Source: Mucilaginibacter aurantiaciroseus
GTDB taxonomy: Bacteria; Bacteroidota; Bacteroidia; Sphingobacteriales; Sphingobacteriaceae
Direction of reading: 5' to 3'
Assembly (NCBI RefSeq): GCF_024055595.1
Contig: NZ_JAMXOF010000003.1
Span: forward strand, 248,001 to 312,000
Length of the DNA stretch: 64,000 nucleotides
Shown here one piece after another: positions 18,712 to 28,266 of this stretch (the first letter of the stretch is position 1; each line of letters begins with the position of its first letter). Below the pieces are notes generated by a model. It did no database searches, was not told the DNA's origin, and worked only from the letters and a program-made list of their open reading frames with translations. The translations under genes were made by a program, and so were the position numbers.

Positions 18712-19490
18712 GTTGTTTCGTTAAAAAATGACCTTACCAATTCGTCGTCCGATTTTTTTAGCTCATTAAACGAGCCCTCGGCTATATATGTACCCTCGTT
18801 CATGATCAAAACACGGTCGGCGGTGATTTTGGCGCATTCCATGTCATGAGTTATAATTATGGATGATGTTTTATACTTTTTTTGCATGTTCAGGATCAAC
18901 TCGCTTATCTCGCGCGAGGTGATGGGGTCTAATCCTGTCGTAGGCTCGTCATAAAGCATTATTTCAGGCCTTACAATCATCGTTCTCGCCAATCCCACAC
19001 GTTTACGCATCCCGCCCGAAAGATCAGATGGTCGCTTGTCTATTGCGTCAGCAAGGCCTACACCGTCAAGGGCTTCTTCTACTCGTTTATCCAGTTCAGC
19101 CTGGTCAGTTATTTTTAGGATACGTATAAGCGGAAATTCCAGGTTATCGCGCACGGTCATTGAATCGTATAACGCACCGCTTTGAAACAGGAAGCCGACT
19201 TTAGTACGTAACTGTTTTAGCTGCTCTTCATTCATTTCAGCCACATCATCGCCAAAAACCTTAACGGTGCCGGTATCTGGTGTAAGCAAGCCAACAATAC
19301 ACTGTATCGTAACCGATTTGCCCTGGCCCGATTTACCAAGTACCACTATATTTTCGCCTCGTTTTAGCTGTAAATTGATATCTGTAAGCACATCTTTCGT
19401 CCCAAAAGATTTGGAAATATGGTCGATATCCACAACCACTTCGTTTGTAGGCTTATCCACGTCCGGCTTGTTTTGTTTAGTATCTTCCAT
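18708..19490 (-). CDS. mlaF: ABC transporter ATPase of Mla system (MlaF-like)
   Basis: Cytoplasmic ATPase, 260 aa. Walker A GKSGQGKSVT, Q-loop FLFQSGALYDSMTV, signature LSGGMRKRVGLAR, Walker B IMLYDEPTTGLDP, switch ITHDM. The FQSGALYDSMTV segment is diagnostic for Mla/TrgA-type ATPases. It stands 2 nt after the permease gene and overlaps the MCE gene by 4 nt. Confidence 0.93.
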   Translation of the reverse strand: MEDTKQNKPDVDKPTNEVVVDIDHISKSFGTKDVLTDINLQLKRGENIVVLGKSGQGKSVTIQCIVGLLTPDTGTVKVFGDDVAEMNEEQLKQLRTKVGFLFQSGALYDSMTVRDNLEFPLIRILKITDQAELDKRVEEALDGVGLADAIDKRPSDLSGGMRKRVGLARTMIVRPEIMLYDEPTTGLDPITSREISELILNMQKKYKTSSIIITHDMECAKITADRVLIMNEGTYIAEGSFNELKKSDDELVRSFFNETT

Positions 19491-19492
19491 GG

Positions 19493-20269
19493 TTACCTGT
19501 AAAATAGTAAGCTGGTGATTTGTACTGCAACGGCATCAATAACAAAAATCCATAAAGATGCCGTTACTACAGCCGAGTTCGCCGCGATGCCCACACTTTC
19601 AGTACCTTTATTGGAGTTATATCCTTTATAACACCCGACAAAACCAATAGCAAAACCAAAGAAAACGGTTTTAACAACAGCAGGCAGGAAGTCTATAAAT
19701 TCAAGAGAAGAAATACATTTGTGGAAGTAAAGCGTAAATCTGATATCATCGGTAAAGTTTAACGCTAAAAAGCCCCCGAAAAGGCCAATAGCGTCACCAA
19801 TTACGGTTAATAACGGCACCATTAAGCTGGTTGCCAAAATACGGGTTACCACAAGGTATTGTAATGGGTTTGCGCCCGATACTTCCATGGCGTCTATCTG
19901 CTCGGTAACCTTCATACTGCCCAGCTCGGCACCAATTCCCGATGCTACTTTGCCGGCGCAGATAATAGCGATAATGACCGGCCCTATTTCACGTATAAAC
20001 GACACCGCAAGCGTCTTAGGCAGCATGCTTTCGGCACCCATTTCTAACATGGATGGCCTAAGTTGCAGGATAAGAACCATCCCCATAATAAACGAGGTGA
20101 TACCTACCAACATCATAGAGCGGTATCCTATTTCGTAACACTGGCGCACAAACTCCGACCATTCAAAACCGCCCCTAAAAATATTGCGGAAAAAGCTTTT
20201 AAAGAATACGCCCTGCTCCCCAACGCCTTCCAGCCATTTTTTGTACCCGGTAATTGCCTGTTCTGCCAT
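19493..20269 (-). CDS. mlaE: Mla permease (MlaE family)
   Basis: Inner-membrane permease of the lipid transport complex, 258 aa, with five or six hydrophobic segments. FIREIGPVIIAIICAGKVASGIGAELGSM and EQIDAMEVSGANPLQYLVVTR are the hallmark blocks of the family. It is the first gene of the mlaEFD operon. The complex is expected to move phospholipids between inner and outer membranes; direction cannot be read from sequence. Confidence 0.93.
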   Translation of the reverse strand: MAEQAITGYKKWLEGVGEQGVFFKSFFRNIFRGGFEWSEFVRQCYEIGYRSMMLVGITSFIMGMVLILQLRPSMLEMGAESMLPKTLAVSFIREIGPVIIAIICAGKVASGIGAELGSMKVTEQIDAMEVSGANPLQYLVVTRILATSLMVPLLTVIGDAIGLFGGFLALNFTDDIRFTLYFHKCISSLEFIDFLPAVVKTVFFGFAIGFVGCYKGYNSNKGTESVGIAANSAVVTASLWIFVIDAVAVQITSLLFYR

Positions 20270-20344
20270 AAGTTATTATTACTTGCCAGTTATAAACAAA
20301 GTATTTATCAATTGTTTTAGGGTACAGAAATTTTATTCTAATGT

Positions 20345-21054
20345 TTAAAATATCATCGGTACTTTTATGATCAATACTTTTCTTTCGCTATTGGTTTCTA
20401 TCGTAATTGCTTCTGTATCGTAAACGCCGATCGCATCCCTTTTGTTTAAAACCTGATTTGCGATTTTTACTTCGCCCGCAAACATAAGCACCATTTCCGG
20501 GTGTTTTAATGGTGTAAATTAACTGTTGCCCTGCATCAAAATCGCCTTGCGAAAAAGTAGCATCCTGATTTAACCAAAACTTATCATCTTTTTAACGGCG
20601 ATATCATAATAGTTAACTCATTCATTATAAACATATTGCTTAAGTTTTTTTTGATCATACCTCGGTTTGATACCCCTTACTTTGGGGAACATCCAGATCT
20701 GTAAGGATTGGGTATCTTTCGATCTCGAAAGGTTATACTCCGAATGGAACACACCGGCGCCTGCCGACATAATCTGCACGTCGCCCGCTTTGATTATGCC
20801 TTTATTACCCATGCTATCCTGGTGCTCTAAGGCGCTTTCCAATACAATGGTGGTGATATCTCCATGTTATGGTATGAGTGGAGGCCGAAGCCATTTCCAC
20901 GTGCAATAAAGTCGTCATTCAGCACCCTTAAAGCACCAAAATTCGTCTTTGTATCGCCCCTGAATGGCCCGAAACTGAATGAAAAATTTGCTTTTAACCA
21001 ACCTATATCATTATGCCCCCTGTCGCCCTCAGTGTGAAATTCTGCTTTTTTTCC
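20345..21054 (-). pseudogene. decayed pirin-family (quercetinase-like) gene
   Basis: Joining frames on the minus strand recovers a pirin-family cupin. Near 21050-20862: RGHNDIGWLKANFSFSFGP, FGALRVLNDDF and YHNMEI. After a one-base loss near 20856-20862 the frame shifts to LESALEHQDSMGNKGII, VQIMSAGAGVFHSEYN and LQIWMFPKVRGIKPRYDQ, and it stops at 20618. In another frame follows DDKFWLNQDATFSQGDFDAG...YTIKTPGNGAYV (about 20580-20490). A further shift gives AGEVKIANQVLNKRDAIGVYD and the C-terminal VLIIKVPM, ending at 20345. No start Met is left in the N-terminal frame. At least three frameshifts make it non-functional. Confidence 0.85.
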
Positions 21055-21129
21055 TGATAAATTAATACTCGTTATGTAATTAGATACATGTTTAAACGCT
21101 CAATATTTATTCCACAATTTATTTATGCG

Positions 21130-21137
21130 TAAATTTG
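21130..21137 (+). promoter_or_regulatory. -7 element TAAATTTG upstream of 21157 gene
   Basis: TAAATTTG matches TAnnTTTG and lies 19 nt before the ATG. No clear TTTG box was found upstream. Confidence 0.55.
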
Positions 21138-21156
21138 CACGTTAAAACCTACCATA

Positions 21157-21810
21157 ATGGCATATAAGGCAATTATAGCGGGCGCAAGCGGCTTAATTGG
21201 CAGTAATTTATTAAATATATTACTGGAGGCCGCCGAGTACAGCGAGGTTTTAGTTTTAGTTAGGAAAGAATTACCCCTTAAGCATAAAAAACTGGTGCAA
21301 TTGGTTATCAATTTTGATGACCTTGATAAATTCGCGGATACCATCACCGGCCACGCCATATTCAGCTGTTTGGGAACAACTAAGAGCCAGGCACCGGATA
21401 AGGAACAATACAGGAAGATTGATTATGCCTACCCTTTGCAACTGGCACAATTAGCCAAGCAAAATGGCGTTAAACAGTTTCATGTAGTAACAGCCATTGG
21501 GGCTGACAAAAATTCGCCGGTATTTTATACAAAATTAAAGGGCGAACTGGAGGATGCATTGCTGCGATTGGGTTTAGAAACCTTGCATATCTATCAACCA
21601 TCCATGTTAATGGGTGAGCGGGAAAGAAGCCACTGGTTAGAAAATTTGGCTACCGGCCTTTTCAAAATAATAGACCCGCTGCTTATTTGCGGGTTAAAAA
21701 AATACAGGAGCATCAAAGGCAGCACGGTTGCCTATGCTATGTTCAAAAAATCATTAGAGAGTGCAACGGGCACTTTTATATATACATCAGATAAAATACA
21801 TACTAATTAG
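21157..21810 (+). CDS. NAD(P)-binding SDR-like protein (TIP30/NAD-epimerase family)
   Basis: 217-aa Rossmann protein. GASGLIGSNLL is the dinucleotide-binding loop, FSCLGTTKSQAPDKEQYRKIDY and HVVTAIGADKNSPVFY are typical of the atypical SDR group that includes TIP30/YbjT-like proteins, and YTKLKGELEDAL carries the Tyr-xxx-Lys pair. The enzyme reaction is unknown. It overlaps the ABC-F gene by one base (TAGTG), so both are likely in one transcript. Confidence 0.85.
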   Translation: MAYKAIIAGASGLIGSNLLNILLEAAEYSEVLVLVRKELPLKHKKLVQLVINFDDLDKFADTITGHAIFSCLGTTKSQAPDKEQYRKIDYAYPLQLAQLAKQNGVKQFHVVTAIGADKNSPVFYTKLKGELEDALLRLGLETLHIYQPSMLMGERERSHWLENLATGLFKIIDPLLICGLKKYRSIKGSTVAYAMFKKSLESATGTFIYTSDKIHTN

Positions 21811-23678
21811 TGAGCACTTATATCTCGGCCGAAAATTTAGGCCACTCCTTTCATGATAACTGGTTGTTTAAAAACCTTACCATTGGCATTAACCGCGGCC
21901 GCAGGGTGGCGCTTGTTGGTGTTAATGGTGCGGGCAAAACAACGTTGTTAAAAATTCTTTCCGGTTCGTTAAAGCCAACCGAAGGTAAAGTTGCGCAAGC
22001 ACGCGACCTAAACGTTGGCTACCTGGAGCAGGACCCTTTCTTTAAAAACGCGGTTACCATCAGCGATTACATATTCCATGCGGATAATATTCAGCAGCAG
22101 CTAATCCGCCGTTACGAGGAGTTGTTGGAAAACGACCCCGAGAACATGAAGGAGATGGATAAAGTGATGGAGGAGATGAGCGAAATTGATGCCTGGGAAT
22201 ATGAGTATAAGATCAAGACAATTTTAGGAAGGCTAGACATACATCATCTTAACCAGCACATTAACACGCTATCAGGCGGGCAGAAAAAACGGTTGGCTTT
22301 AGCTAAACTTTTAATTGAAGATCCGGAGATCTATATTTTAGATGAGCCTACCAATCACCTTGATATTGATACTATTGAGTGGCTGGAAAAATTACTGACC
22401 GAAGGAAGCAAAACCATATTGATGGTTACACACGACAGGTACTTCCTGGATAATGTTTGTAACGAGATCCTGGAGATAGACAGAGGCAAGATCATTCCGT
22501 ATATAGGTAACTATGGTTACTACCTGGAAAAGAAGGCCGAAAGAGAAGCTTCTGACGATGCTACCTTCCAAAAAAACTCGAACCTGTTACGTAAAGAGCT
22601 GGAATGGATGCGCCGACAACCCAAGGCACGTGGCACCAAATCAAAATCACGTATTGATGCCTTTTACGACCTGGAAGCTAAGACTAAAGACCGTGGCGGA
22701 AAAGAAAACGTTGAGCTAAGTGTTAAGGTATCCCGCCAGGGCAACAAAATCATGGAGATGCACCATATTAGCAAAGGCTTTAATGGTAACACTTATATTA
22801 AAGATTTTAGCTACACCTTTAAAAAAGCCGACCGTATTGGCTTAGCCGGGAAGAATGGTAGCGGCAAGTCTACCTTATTAAATTTAATAACCGACGGCTT
22901 GCAGCCCGATAGTGGCGAGATCATCAAGGGCGAAACAACCGTGATTGGTTACTTTAACCAGGCGGGATTAAGTTTTAAGGAAGATGAGCGCGTTATAGAT
23001 ATTGTAAAAAACGTTGCTGAGTTTATTACTATGGCAGATGGCAAGCTTATCTCGGCTTCTGCTTTGCTTACCTTATTTCTATTCCCTCCTGTTAAGCAAT
23101 ACGGCATGGTTTCGAAATTAAGTGGTGGCGAAAAGAAACGCCTTCACTTGATGAGCATCCTGATCAAAAACCCAAACTTTTTGATTTTAGATGAGCCTAC
23201 AAACGACCTTGATATTGATACCTTGAATGTATTGGAGGAGTTTTTAACCAACTTCCCGGGTATATTGATTATGGTATCGCACGACAGGTATTTGCTTGAT
23301 AAACTAACCGACCAACTTTTCATTATGGAAGACGAAGGTAAGGTGCTTATTTATAACGGCAACTATACGTCTTACCGGTTGGAACTGGAAGAAGCGAAAC
23401 AATTGAATAAAAAGACAACGCCTGCCCCTGCTCAAACACAAGCTGAAGCACCAAAAAAAACAAAGCTTAGTTTTAAAGAGGAAAAGGAATACGAAGGGCT
23501 TGAAAAAGAGATAGCAGATATTGAAGACAAGCTAAAAGAAACAGCTGATGCTTTAAACACAACCGATATCGACCCAAAAGATTTAACTAAACTGACTGAT
23601 AAGATCACCTACCTAAACAAACAACTGGATGCCAAAACAGCACGTTGGATTGAATTAGGCGAACTTAAAGAAGCGTAA
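21810..23678 (+). CDS. ABC-F family ATPase (Uup-like)
   Basis: Soluble twin-ATPase protein that acts on ribosomes or, for Uup, on DNA/branched structures; no membrane domain. First ABC: Walker A VNGAGKTTLLK, signature LSGGQKKRLALAK, Walker B IYILDEPTNHLD. The linker is Arg-rich (RKELEWMRRQPKARGTKSKSR). Second ABC: KNGSGKSTLLN, LSGGEKKRLHL, DEPTNDLD. The Lys/Glu-rich C-terminal coiled coil (about 545-620) resembles the Uup DNA-binding tail. Both sites look active. Start is GTG at 21810 overlapping the preceding stop. Confidence 0.92.
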   Translation: MSTYISAENLGHSFHDNWLFKNLTIGINRGRRVALVGVNGAGKTTLLKILSGSLKPTEGKVAQARDLNVGYLEQDPFFKNAVTISDYIFHADNIQQQLIRRYEELLENDPENMKEMDKVMEEMSEIDAWEYEYKIKTILGRLDIHHLNQHINTLSGGQKKRLALAKLLIEDPEIYILDEPTNHLDIDTIEWLEKLLTEGSKTILMVTHDRYFLDNVCNEILEIDRGKIIPYIGNYGYYLEKKAEREASDDATFQKNSNLLRKELEWMRRQPKARGTKSKSRIDAFYDLEAKTKDRGGKENVELSVKVSRQGNKIMEMHHISKGFNGNTYIKDFSYTFKKADRIGLAGKNGSGKSTLLNLITDGLQPDSGEIIKGETTVIGYFNQAGLSFKEDERVIDIVKNVAEFITMADGKLISASALLTLFLFPPVKQYGMVSKLSGGEKKRLHLMSILIKNPNFLILDEPTNDLDIDTLNVLEEFLTNFPGILIMVSHDRYLLDKLTDQLFIMEDEGKVLIYNGNYTSYRLELEEAKQLNKKTTPAPAQTQAEAPKKTKLSFKEEKEYEGLEKEIADIEDKLKETADALNTTDIDPKDLTKLTDKITYLNKQLDAKTARWIELGELKEA

Positions 23679-23682
23679 CAAG

Positions 23683-23928
23683 ATGAAAATATCAGACATT
23701 ATTGCTTCTATTGGGGTTATCATCTTATTGGTTGCGTTTTTGCTTAACATGTTCAAGCAGATATCGGCGCAAACACGCCTGTACACCGGCATGAACTTTA
23801 TAGGTGCGGGCATGTGTGGACTGTCGTCATACATGATTGGTTTTTACCCTTTTGTAGTATTAGAGGGCATTTGGGCGGCATTCGCTTTATACTCATTTTT
23901 TAATGTTCCACGTGGAACATCTAATTAA
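23683..23928 (+). CDS. small membrane protein, CBU_0592-like
   Basis: 81 aa, two or three hydrophobic helices (about 7-26, 37-55, 57-72). It resembles the short CBU_0592-type proteins found in Bacteroidota. Function unknown. Its last codons (NVPRGTSN) are written by a perfect parS palindrome (23904-23919), so the end of the protein may reflect the DNA site rather than selection on the peptide. Four bases separate it from the ABC-F gene. Confidence 0.75.
   Translation: MKISDIIASIGVIILLVAFLLNMFKQISAQTRLYTGMNFIGAGMCGLSSYMIGFYPFVVLEGIWAAFALYSFFNVPRGTSN
23904..23919. promoter_or_regulatory. parS centromere site 1 (ParB-binding)
   Basis: TGTTCCACGTGGAACA, a perfect 16-bp palindrome that differs at one position from the general parS consensus TGTTNCACGTGAAACA. 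Flanking A and T extend it to 18 bp. It lies inside the end of the small membrane protein gene, 37 bp centre to centre from an identical copy. Confidence 0.88.
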
Positions 23929-23940
23929 GAAATTTCATAA

Positions 23941-23956
23941 TGTTCCACGTGGAACA
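23941..23956. promoter_or_regulatory. parS centromere site 2 (ParB-binding)
   Basis: A second identical TGTTCCACGTGGAACA, with the same A/T flanks, 11 nt before the mnmG start. Two copies 37 bp apart next to mnmG (gidA), a classical origin-region neighbour, argue strongly for function in chromosome segregation. Confidence 0.88.
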
Positions 23957-23966
23957 TGGAGGTTAT

Positions 23967-25829
23967 ATGTTTAAAAAATACAATGTTATAGTGGTTGGTG
24001 CCGGGCACGCGGGCTGTGAAGCTGCCGCTGCCGCTGCCAATTTAGGCTCTTCTGTTTTGCTAATCACCATGAACATGGGGACTATTGCGCAGATGAGTTG
24101 CAACCCGGCTATGGGTGGTGTGGCTAAAGGGCAAATAGTGCGTGAAATTGATGCGTTGGGCGGCTACTCGGGTATTATAACCGACAAAACGTCCCTGCAA
24201 TTTAGGATGCTTAATTTAAGTAAAGGCCCTGCTATGTGGAGCCCACGGGCACAAAGCGACCGAATGCGTTTTGCTGAAGAATGGCGAATTGCTTTAGAAA
24301 AAACCCCCAACGTTGATTTTTGGCAGGATACTGTTACCTCTCTTTTAATTAAAGGAAATACTGTTGCAGGTGTAAAAACATCGCTCGATATAGAAATAGA
24401 ATCGGATGCAGTAGTCCTTACCAATGGCACATTTTTAAACGGTGTTATTCATATTGGTGAAAAGAAATTTGGTGGTGGCCGTACAGGTGAAAAAGCCGCT
24501 ACCGGCTTAACAGAACAACTGATTACCCTGGGGTTTGATGCCGGCAGAATGAAGACAGGAACCCCGCCCCGAGTGGATGGACGGAGCTTGAATTATTCGT
24601 TAATGGAAGAGCAATGGGGCGACGAAGAACGCGGCCGCTTCTCTTATACCGATGTAGAATTGGCAAAGGACCAACGCTGCTGTTGGATCACTTATACTAA
24701 TATTAAAGTACACGAAACACTTAAAGAAGGCTTTGAAAGATCGCCAATGTTTACCGGCCGTATTAAAGGTTTAGGCCCAAGGTACTGCCCGTCCATTGAA
24801 GATAAAATTAACCGATTTGCAGAGCGAGACCGTCACCAGATATTTGTTGAGCCCGAAGGATGGAACACTTGCGAGATATATGTAAATGGTTTCTCTACTT
24901 CGTTGCCAGAGGATGTACAATATAAAGCACTTACCCAAATACCGGGTTTTGAAACGGCTAAAATGTTCCGTCCAGGCTATGCTATCGAATACGATTTTTT
25001 TCCGCCTACCCAGCTAACTTTAACGCTTGAAACAAAGCAGATCAGCAATCTTTATTTTGCCGGTCAGATAAACGGGACTACCGGCTATGAAGAGGCTGCG
25101 TCGCAAGGATTTATTGCGGGTATTAACGCGCACCAAAAAATAAATGATAAACACGAGCTGATCCTGAAAAGATCCGAATCATACATTGGTGTTTTAATAG
25201 ACGACCTGGTTACAAAAGGTACCGATGAGCCATACCGCATGTTTACTTCCAGGGCAGAGCACCGTTTATTGTTACGCCAGGATAACGCTGATATCCGGTT
25301 AAGCACAATGGGCCATGAGCTTGGTTTAATAAGCGATGAGCGCCTGGACAAGGTTAACCGTAAGATCAAAAACTCGGACGAGATAGTTGCCTTCACCAGA
25401 ATCAAAAGCATCAACCCATCTGAAGTAAATAGTTTACTGGAGGAGGCGGGCACCTCGCCTATCAACCAAAATGCCAAGCTGTTTAATTTATTAAGCCGGC
25501 CGCAAATAGGTTTTAATGAACTAAAGCGTGTAGATAGTTCGCTCTCAGATAAGTTATCAGATTATGATAAAGAAACTATTGAACAGGCTGAAATAAAAAT
25601 CAAATATGAGAGTTACTTTATAAAAGAATTGGAAATTGTTGACCGGATGAAAAGAATGGAAGACCGGGAAATCAATCCCGAGTTTAACTATCATCAACTG
25701 GTTTCACTTTCTAAAGAAGCGCGCGAAAAACTGATGAGGATAAAACCACGAACCTTAGGGCAGGCATCCCGAATTTCGGGTGTGTCACCGTCGGATGTAT
25801 CGGTTTTAATGGTACATGTATCCCGATAG
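23967..25829 (+). CDS. mnmG: tRNA uridine-5-carboxymethylaminomethyl modification enzyme MnmG
   Basis: FAD enzyme that, with MnmE, adds a carboxymethylaminomethyl group to wobble uridines. About 620 aa. [16 protein letters not shown] is the FAD-binding start, [23 protein letters not shown] and [13 protein letters not shown] are family signatures, and the C-terminal helical MnmE-binding part ends near [14 protein letters not shown]. The ATG at 23967 is chosen: GGAGG at 23958-23962 sits 4 nt before it, whereas the in-frame ATG at 23940 would translate the parS site into MFHVEH. mnmE is not in the window. Confidence 0.95.
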   Translation: MFKKYNVIVVGAGHAGCEAAAAAANLGSSVLLITMNMGTIAQMSCNPAMGGVAKGQIVREIDALGGYSGIITDKTSLQFRMLNLSKGPAMWSPRAQSDRMRFAEEWRIALEKTPNVDFWQDTVTSLLIKGNTVAGVKTSLDIEIESDAVVLTNGTFLNGVIHIGEKKFGGGRTGEKAATGLTEQLITLGFDAGRMKTGTPPRVDGRSLNYSLMEEQWGDEERGRFSYTDVELAKDQRCCWITYTNIKVHETLKEGFERSPMFTGRIKGLGPRYCPSIEDKINRFAERDRHQIFVEPEGWNTCEIYVNGFSTSLPEDVQYKALTQIPGFETAKMFRPGYAIEYDFFPPTQLTLTLETKQISNLYFAGQINGTTGYEEAASQGFIAGINAHQKINDKHELILKRSESYIGVLIDDLVTKGTDEPYRMFTSRAEHRLLLRQDNADIRLSTMGHELGLISDERLDKVNRKIKNSDEIVAFTRIKSINPSEVNSLLEEAGTSPINQNAKLFNLLSRPQIGFNELKRVDSSLSDKLSDYDKETIEQAEIKIKYESYFIKELEIVDRMKRMEDREINPEFNYHQLVSLSKEAREKLMRIKPRTLGQASRISGVSPSDVSVLMVHVSR

Positions 25830-25944
25830 TTTATAACTATCTACAAATCAGTTAATTATAAAATATCTTTTTTAAAGCATTTTTTTAGACTTTTTATATC
25901 ACAGTTCAAAAAAAAGTAAAAATCGTTTATAGGGCATAAAAACA

Positions 25945-27588
25945 ATGTTAAAACCAAAACCGGCCATTTTTAGTAAAAACATCTTCTTCACCTTTATCGC
26001 TTTATTAGTTTTTGGCTGCGCAAGCATCCAAAAACCTATGGGGGGCCCGCGCGACCTTACCCCTCCCAAATTATTGAAAGCGACCCCGGAAAATATGACC
26101 CGTAATTTTAAGGCAAAAGAGATCCGATTGGAATTTGACGAGTTTTATAAACTGAACAACCAATATCAGGAAATTACCATTAGCCCAGCACTGGAAAAAC
26201 AACCTGATTACAAAATAAGCAAACGCGACCTGATCATCGATTTTAAAGATTCGCTGCAGAAAAATACAACCTACGTTATCAACTTTGGTAAAGCCATCCA
26301 GGATGTAAACGAAGGCAACATAATGGACAACTTTACCTACGTGTTTTCTACCGGGCCGCACATCGACTCGTTGAGCATGTCGGGTTTTGTGGTGAACAGC
26401 ATCACCCAGGAAAAAGAAAAGGACGCCACGGTGATGATCTTCCCGGTTAAACTGGATTCATTGTTGTTCGGTAAAAAGAAGCCTACCATTTTTGCCACAA
26501 CAGATTCGGCAGGAAATTTCACCCTAAACAATTTGCACGATGGCCAATACAAGATCTACGCGTTAAAAGAACCAAGCCCAAACAAAATATTTGATAATGA
26601 CAAAGAATTAATCGCATTCTCTAACCGTACCATTAACTTGAACAAGGATACTTCGGGCATCAGGCTATCGCTGTTCCTGCAGATACCGCAAAAATTTAGG
26701 GTTTCCGAAAAGAAACTGACTAATGATGGTGTGCTATCTCTTGTATTTAACAAGCGTTTAACTAACCCTTCTTTAAAGATCATTTACCCCCAGGGATTAG
26801 ACGAACAGAAAATAGTAGACATCAGCAAAACAAAGGATACCGCTTTAGTATATATGCGCAACATGGCCTTTGACTCGTTACGCGTAGCCATTTATGATAA
26901 TAATAAGCCTATTGATACCATATACCAGTTAAAAGGCCGTAAAGAGGCCTTTACACGTGTACTTACATTCAAATACGGTATTAACCGGGATAATAAATTG
27001 AAGCCCAACACGGACCTTAGAATAACCGCCAATTTGCCTGTGGAAAATATTGAACCAGGGTTGATTTCAATTACCATAGATTCGACCAATGTGCCTAATT
27101 TAAACGTACAAAAAGACCCGGGGAACCCCCGTGTTATTATTGTAAAAAACAGGTGGCGAGCGGGTGGCAAGTACCAACTTGTATTGAACGAAGCGGCGGT
27201 TGTAGATATTTACGGCGATAAAAACAAGCGTACAGGTATAAACTTTGAGGCGGATAAACCCGACAACTACAGCCAGCTTACCCTTAAAGTTAATGTGCCG
27301 GATAGCAGCAAAAGCTATGTGATTGAATTAATGGACGAGCAAAAGAACTTGATCCACTCCGACCCTATATCGAAAAGTGGTTCGATACTTTATAAAAATT
27401 ACCTAACCGGGAAATACAAGATCAGGGTAGTGTACGACACCAATAAAAACGGCCGTTGGGATAGCGGTAACGTTAAGCTTAGAGCACAGCCCGAGAATAT
27501 TTGGCTATACGATAAAGAAATTACCCTAAGGGCAAATTGGGAAGCCGAGGAGCCGATAGATATCCCGAAAGAACAGATCAATCCTTAA
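25945..27588 (+). CDS. Ig-like-domain lipoprotein
   Basis: 547 aa. Signal peptide with lipobox VFGC (Cys about 25), then PMGGPRDLTPP, a motif typical of a conserved Bacteroidota lipoprotein with an N-terminal bacterial Ig-like (Big_5-type) domain (about 35-135). Further beta-rich domains follow, including a carboxypeptidase-like repeat (about 150-230) and KIRVVYDTNKNGRWDSGN near the C-terminus. Probably outer-membrane anchored. Its function is unknown. It overlaps convergently by 11 bases with the carbonic anhydrase gene. Confidence 0.82.
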   Translation: MLKPKPAIFSKNIFFTFIALLVFGCASIQKPMGGPRDLTPPKLLKATPENMTRNFKAKEIRLEFDEFYKLNNQYQEITISPALEKQPDYKISKRDLIIDFKDSLQKNTTYVINFGKAIQDVNEGNIMDNFTYVFSTGPHIDSLSMSGFVVNSITQEKEKDATVMIFPVKLDSLLFGKKKPTIFATTDSAGNFTLNNLHDGQYKIYALKEPSPNKIFDNDKELIAFSNRTINLNKDTSGIRLSLFLQIPQKFRVSEKKLTNDGVLSLVFNKRLTNPSLKIIYPQGLDEQKIVDISKTKDTALVYMRNMAFDSLRVAIYDNNKPIDTIYQLKGRKEAFTRVLTFKYGINRDNKLKPNTDLRITANLPVENIEPGLISITIDSTNVPNLNVQKDPGNPRVIIVKNRWRAGGKYQLVLNEAAVVDIYGDKNKRTGINFEADKPDNYSQLTLKVNVPDSSKSYVIELMDEQKNLIHSDPISKSGSILYKNYLTGKYKIRVVYDTNKNGRWDSGNVKLRAQPENIWLYDKEITLRANWEAEEPIDIPKEQINP

Positions 27589-28090
27589 ACCAACCGGAAT
27601 ACATGATATAGTTTTGCGGCAGCTTATTTAATAAAGCCTTTTGCTCAACGGTAAGTGGCTTTATTTTTTTTGCGGGGTTGCCTGCATACAGGTAGCCGCT
27701 TTCGCAAACGGTGCGCTCTAATACTACAGAGCCGGCCCCTATAATCACGTATTCCTCCACCACCACATCGTCCATTAAAATGGCACCCATTCCTATTAAA
27801 ACATTATCGTGTAGTGTACAGCCATGCACAATAGCATTGTGGCCGATAGATACGTTATTGCCGATATTAGTAGGTGCTTTTAGGTAAGTAGCATGGATTA
27901 CGGCGCCATCCTGTATATTAGAGTTATCGCCTATTTTAATGTAATGCACATCGCCACGGATAACCGCGTTAAACCAAACAGAGCAATTATTCCCCATTAC
28001 CACATCGCCAACAATGGTAGCATTTTGGGCAATAAAGCAATCTGTTCCCCATTGGGGTAATTTATCTTTTACAGGAAGTATAAGAGGCAT
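27578..28090 (-). CDS. gamma-carbonic anhydrase-family hexapeptide protein
   Basis: About 170-aa left-handed beta-helix protein of the gamma-CA/YrdA/PaaY group. Hexapeptide repeats run through residues 20-130 (IVGDVVMGNNCSVWFNAVIRGD, IGDNSNIQDGAVIHAT, IGHNAIVHGCTL, IGMGAILMDD). Metal His residues are in AVIHAT and IGHNAIVHG. GYLYAGNPAKKIKPL closes the fold. Catalytic activity in this subgroup is variable. ATG at 28090 is chosen; a TTG at 28132 adds an implausible start. Confidence 0.9.
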   Translation of the reverse strand: MPLILPVKDKLPQWGTDCFIAQNATIVGDVVMGNNCSVWFNAVIRGDVHYIKIGDNSNIQDGAVIHATYLKAPTNIGNNVSIGHNAIVHGCTLHDNVLIGMGAILMDDVVVEEYVIIGAGSVVLERTVCESGYLYAGNPAKKIKPLTVEQKALLNKLPQNYIMYSGWFKD

Positions 28091-28157
28091 ATTTTTGGAG
28101 GTAAAAGGTGAAGAAAAAAAGGTAAAAAGCAATTTAAAATTTATCTCAAAATTTATT

Positions 28158-28165
28158 TATTTTTG
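28158..28165 (+). promoter_or_regulatory. -7 element TATTTTTG upstream of tRNA-Gly
   Basis: TATTTTTG fits TAnnTTTG and ends 13 nt before the tRNA 5' end, a suitable distance for a short precursor leader. Confidence 0.55.
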
Positions 28166-28178
28166 ACTTATAATACAA

Positions 28179-28251
28179 GCGGAAATAGCTCAGTTGGTAG
28201 AGCATCAGTTTCCCAAACTGAAGGCCGCGGGTTCGAATCCCGTTTTCCGCT
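28179..28251 (+). tRNA. tRNA-Gly (anticodon CCC)
   Basis: A 73-base cloverleaf. Acceptor stem GCGGAAA/TTTCCGC; D arm GCTC-AGTTGGTA-GAGC; anticodon stem TCAGT/ACTGA around loop TTCCCAA, giving anticodon CCC; T arm GCGGG-TTCGAAT-CCCGT with one G-T pair. The discriminator is U, as expected for bacterial tRNA-Gly. The 3' CCA is not encoded, so it is added after transcription. Confidence 0.95.
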
Positions 28252-28266
28252 CTAATTGTTTACTTC

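Noticed and set aside
20618..20842. Intact small pirin-domain gene
   Set aside because: Only the middle of the family; pieces before and after are in other frames, so it is part of a pseudogene.
28091..28132. Upstream start of the carbonic anhydrase-like gene
   Set aside because: It needs TTG and adds a Phe/Ser-rich stretch not found in the family.
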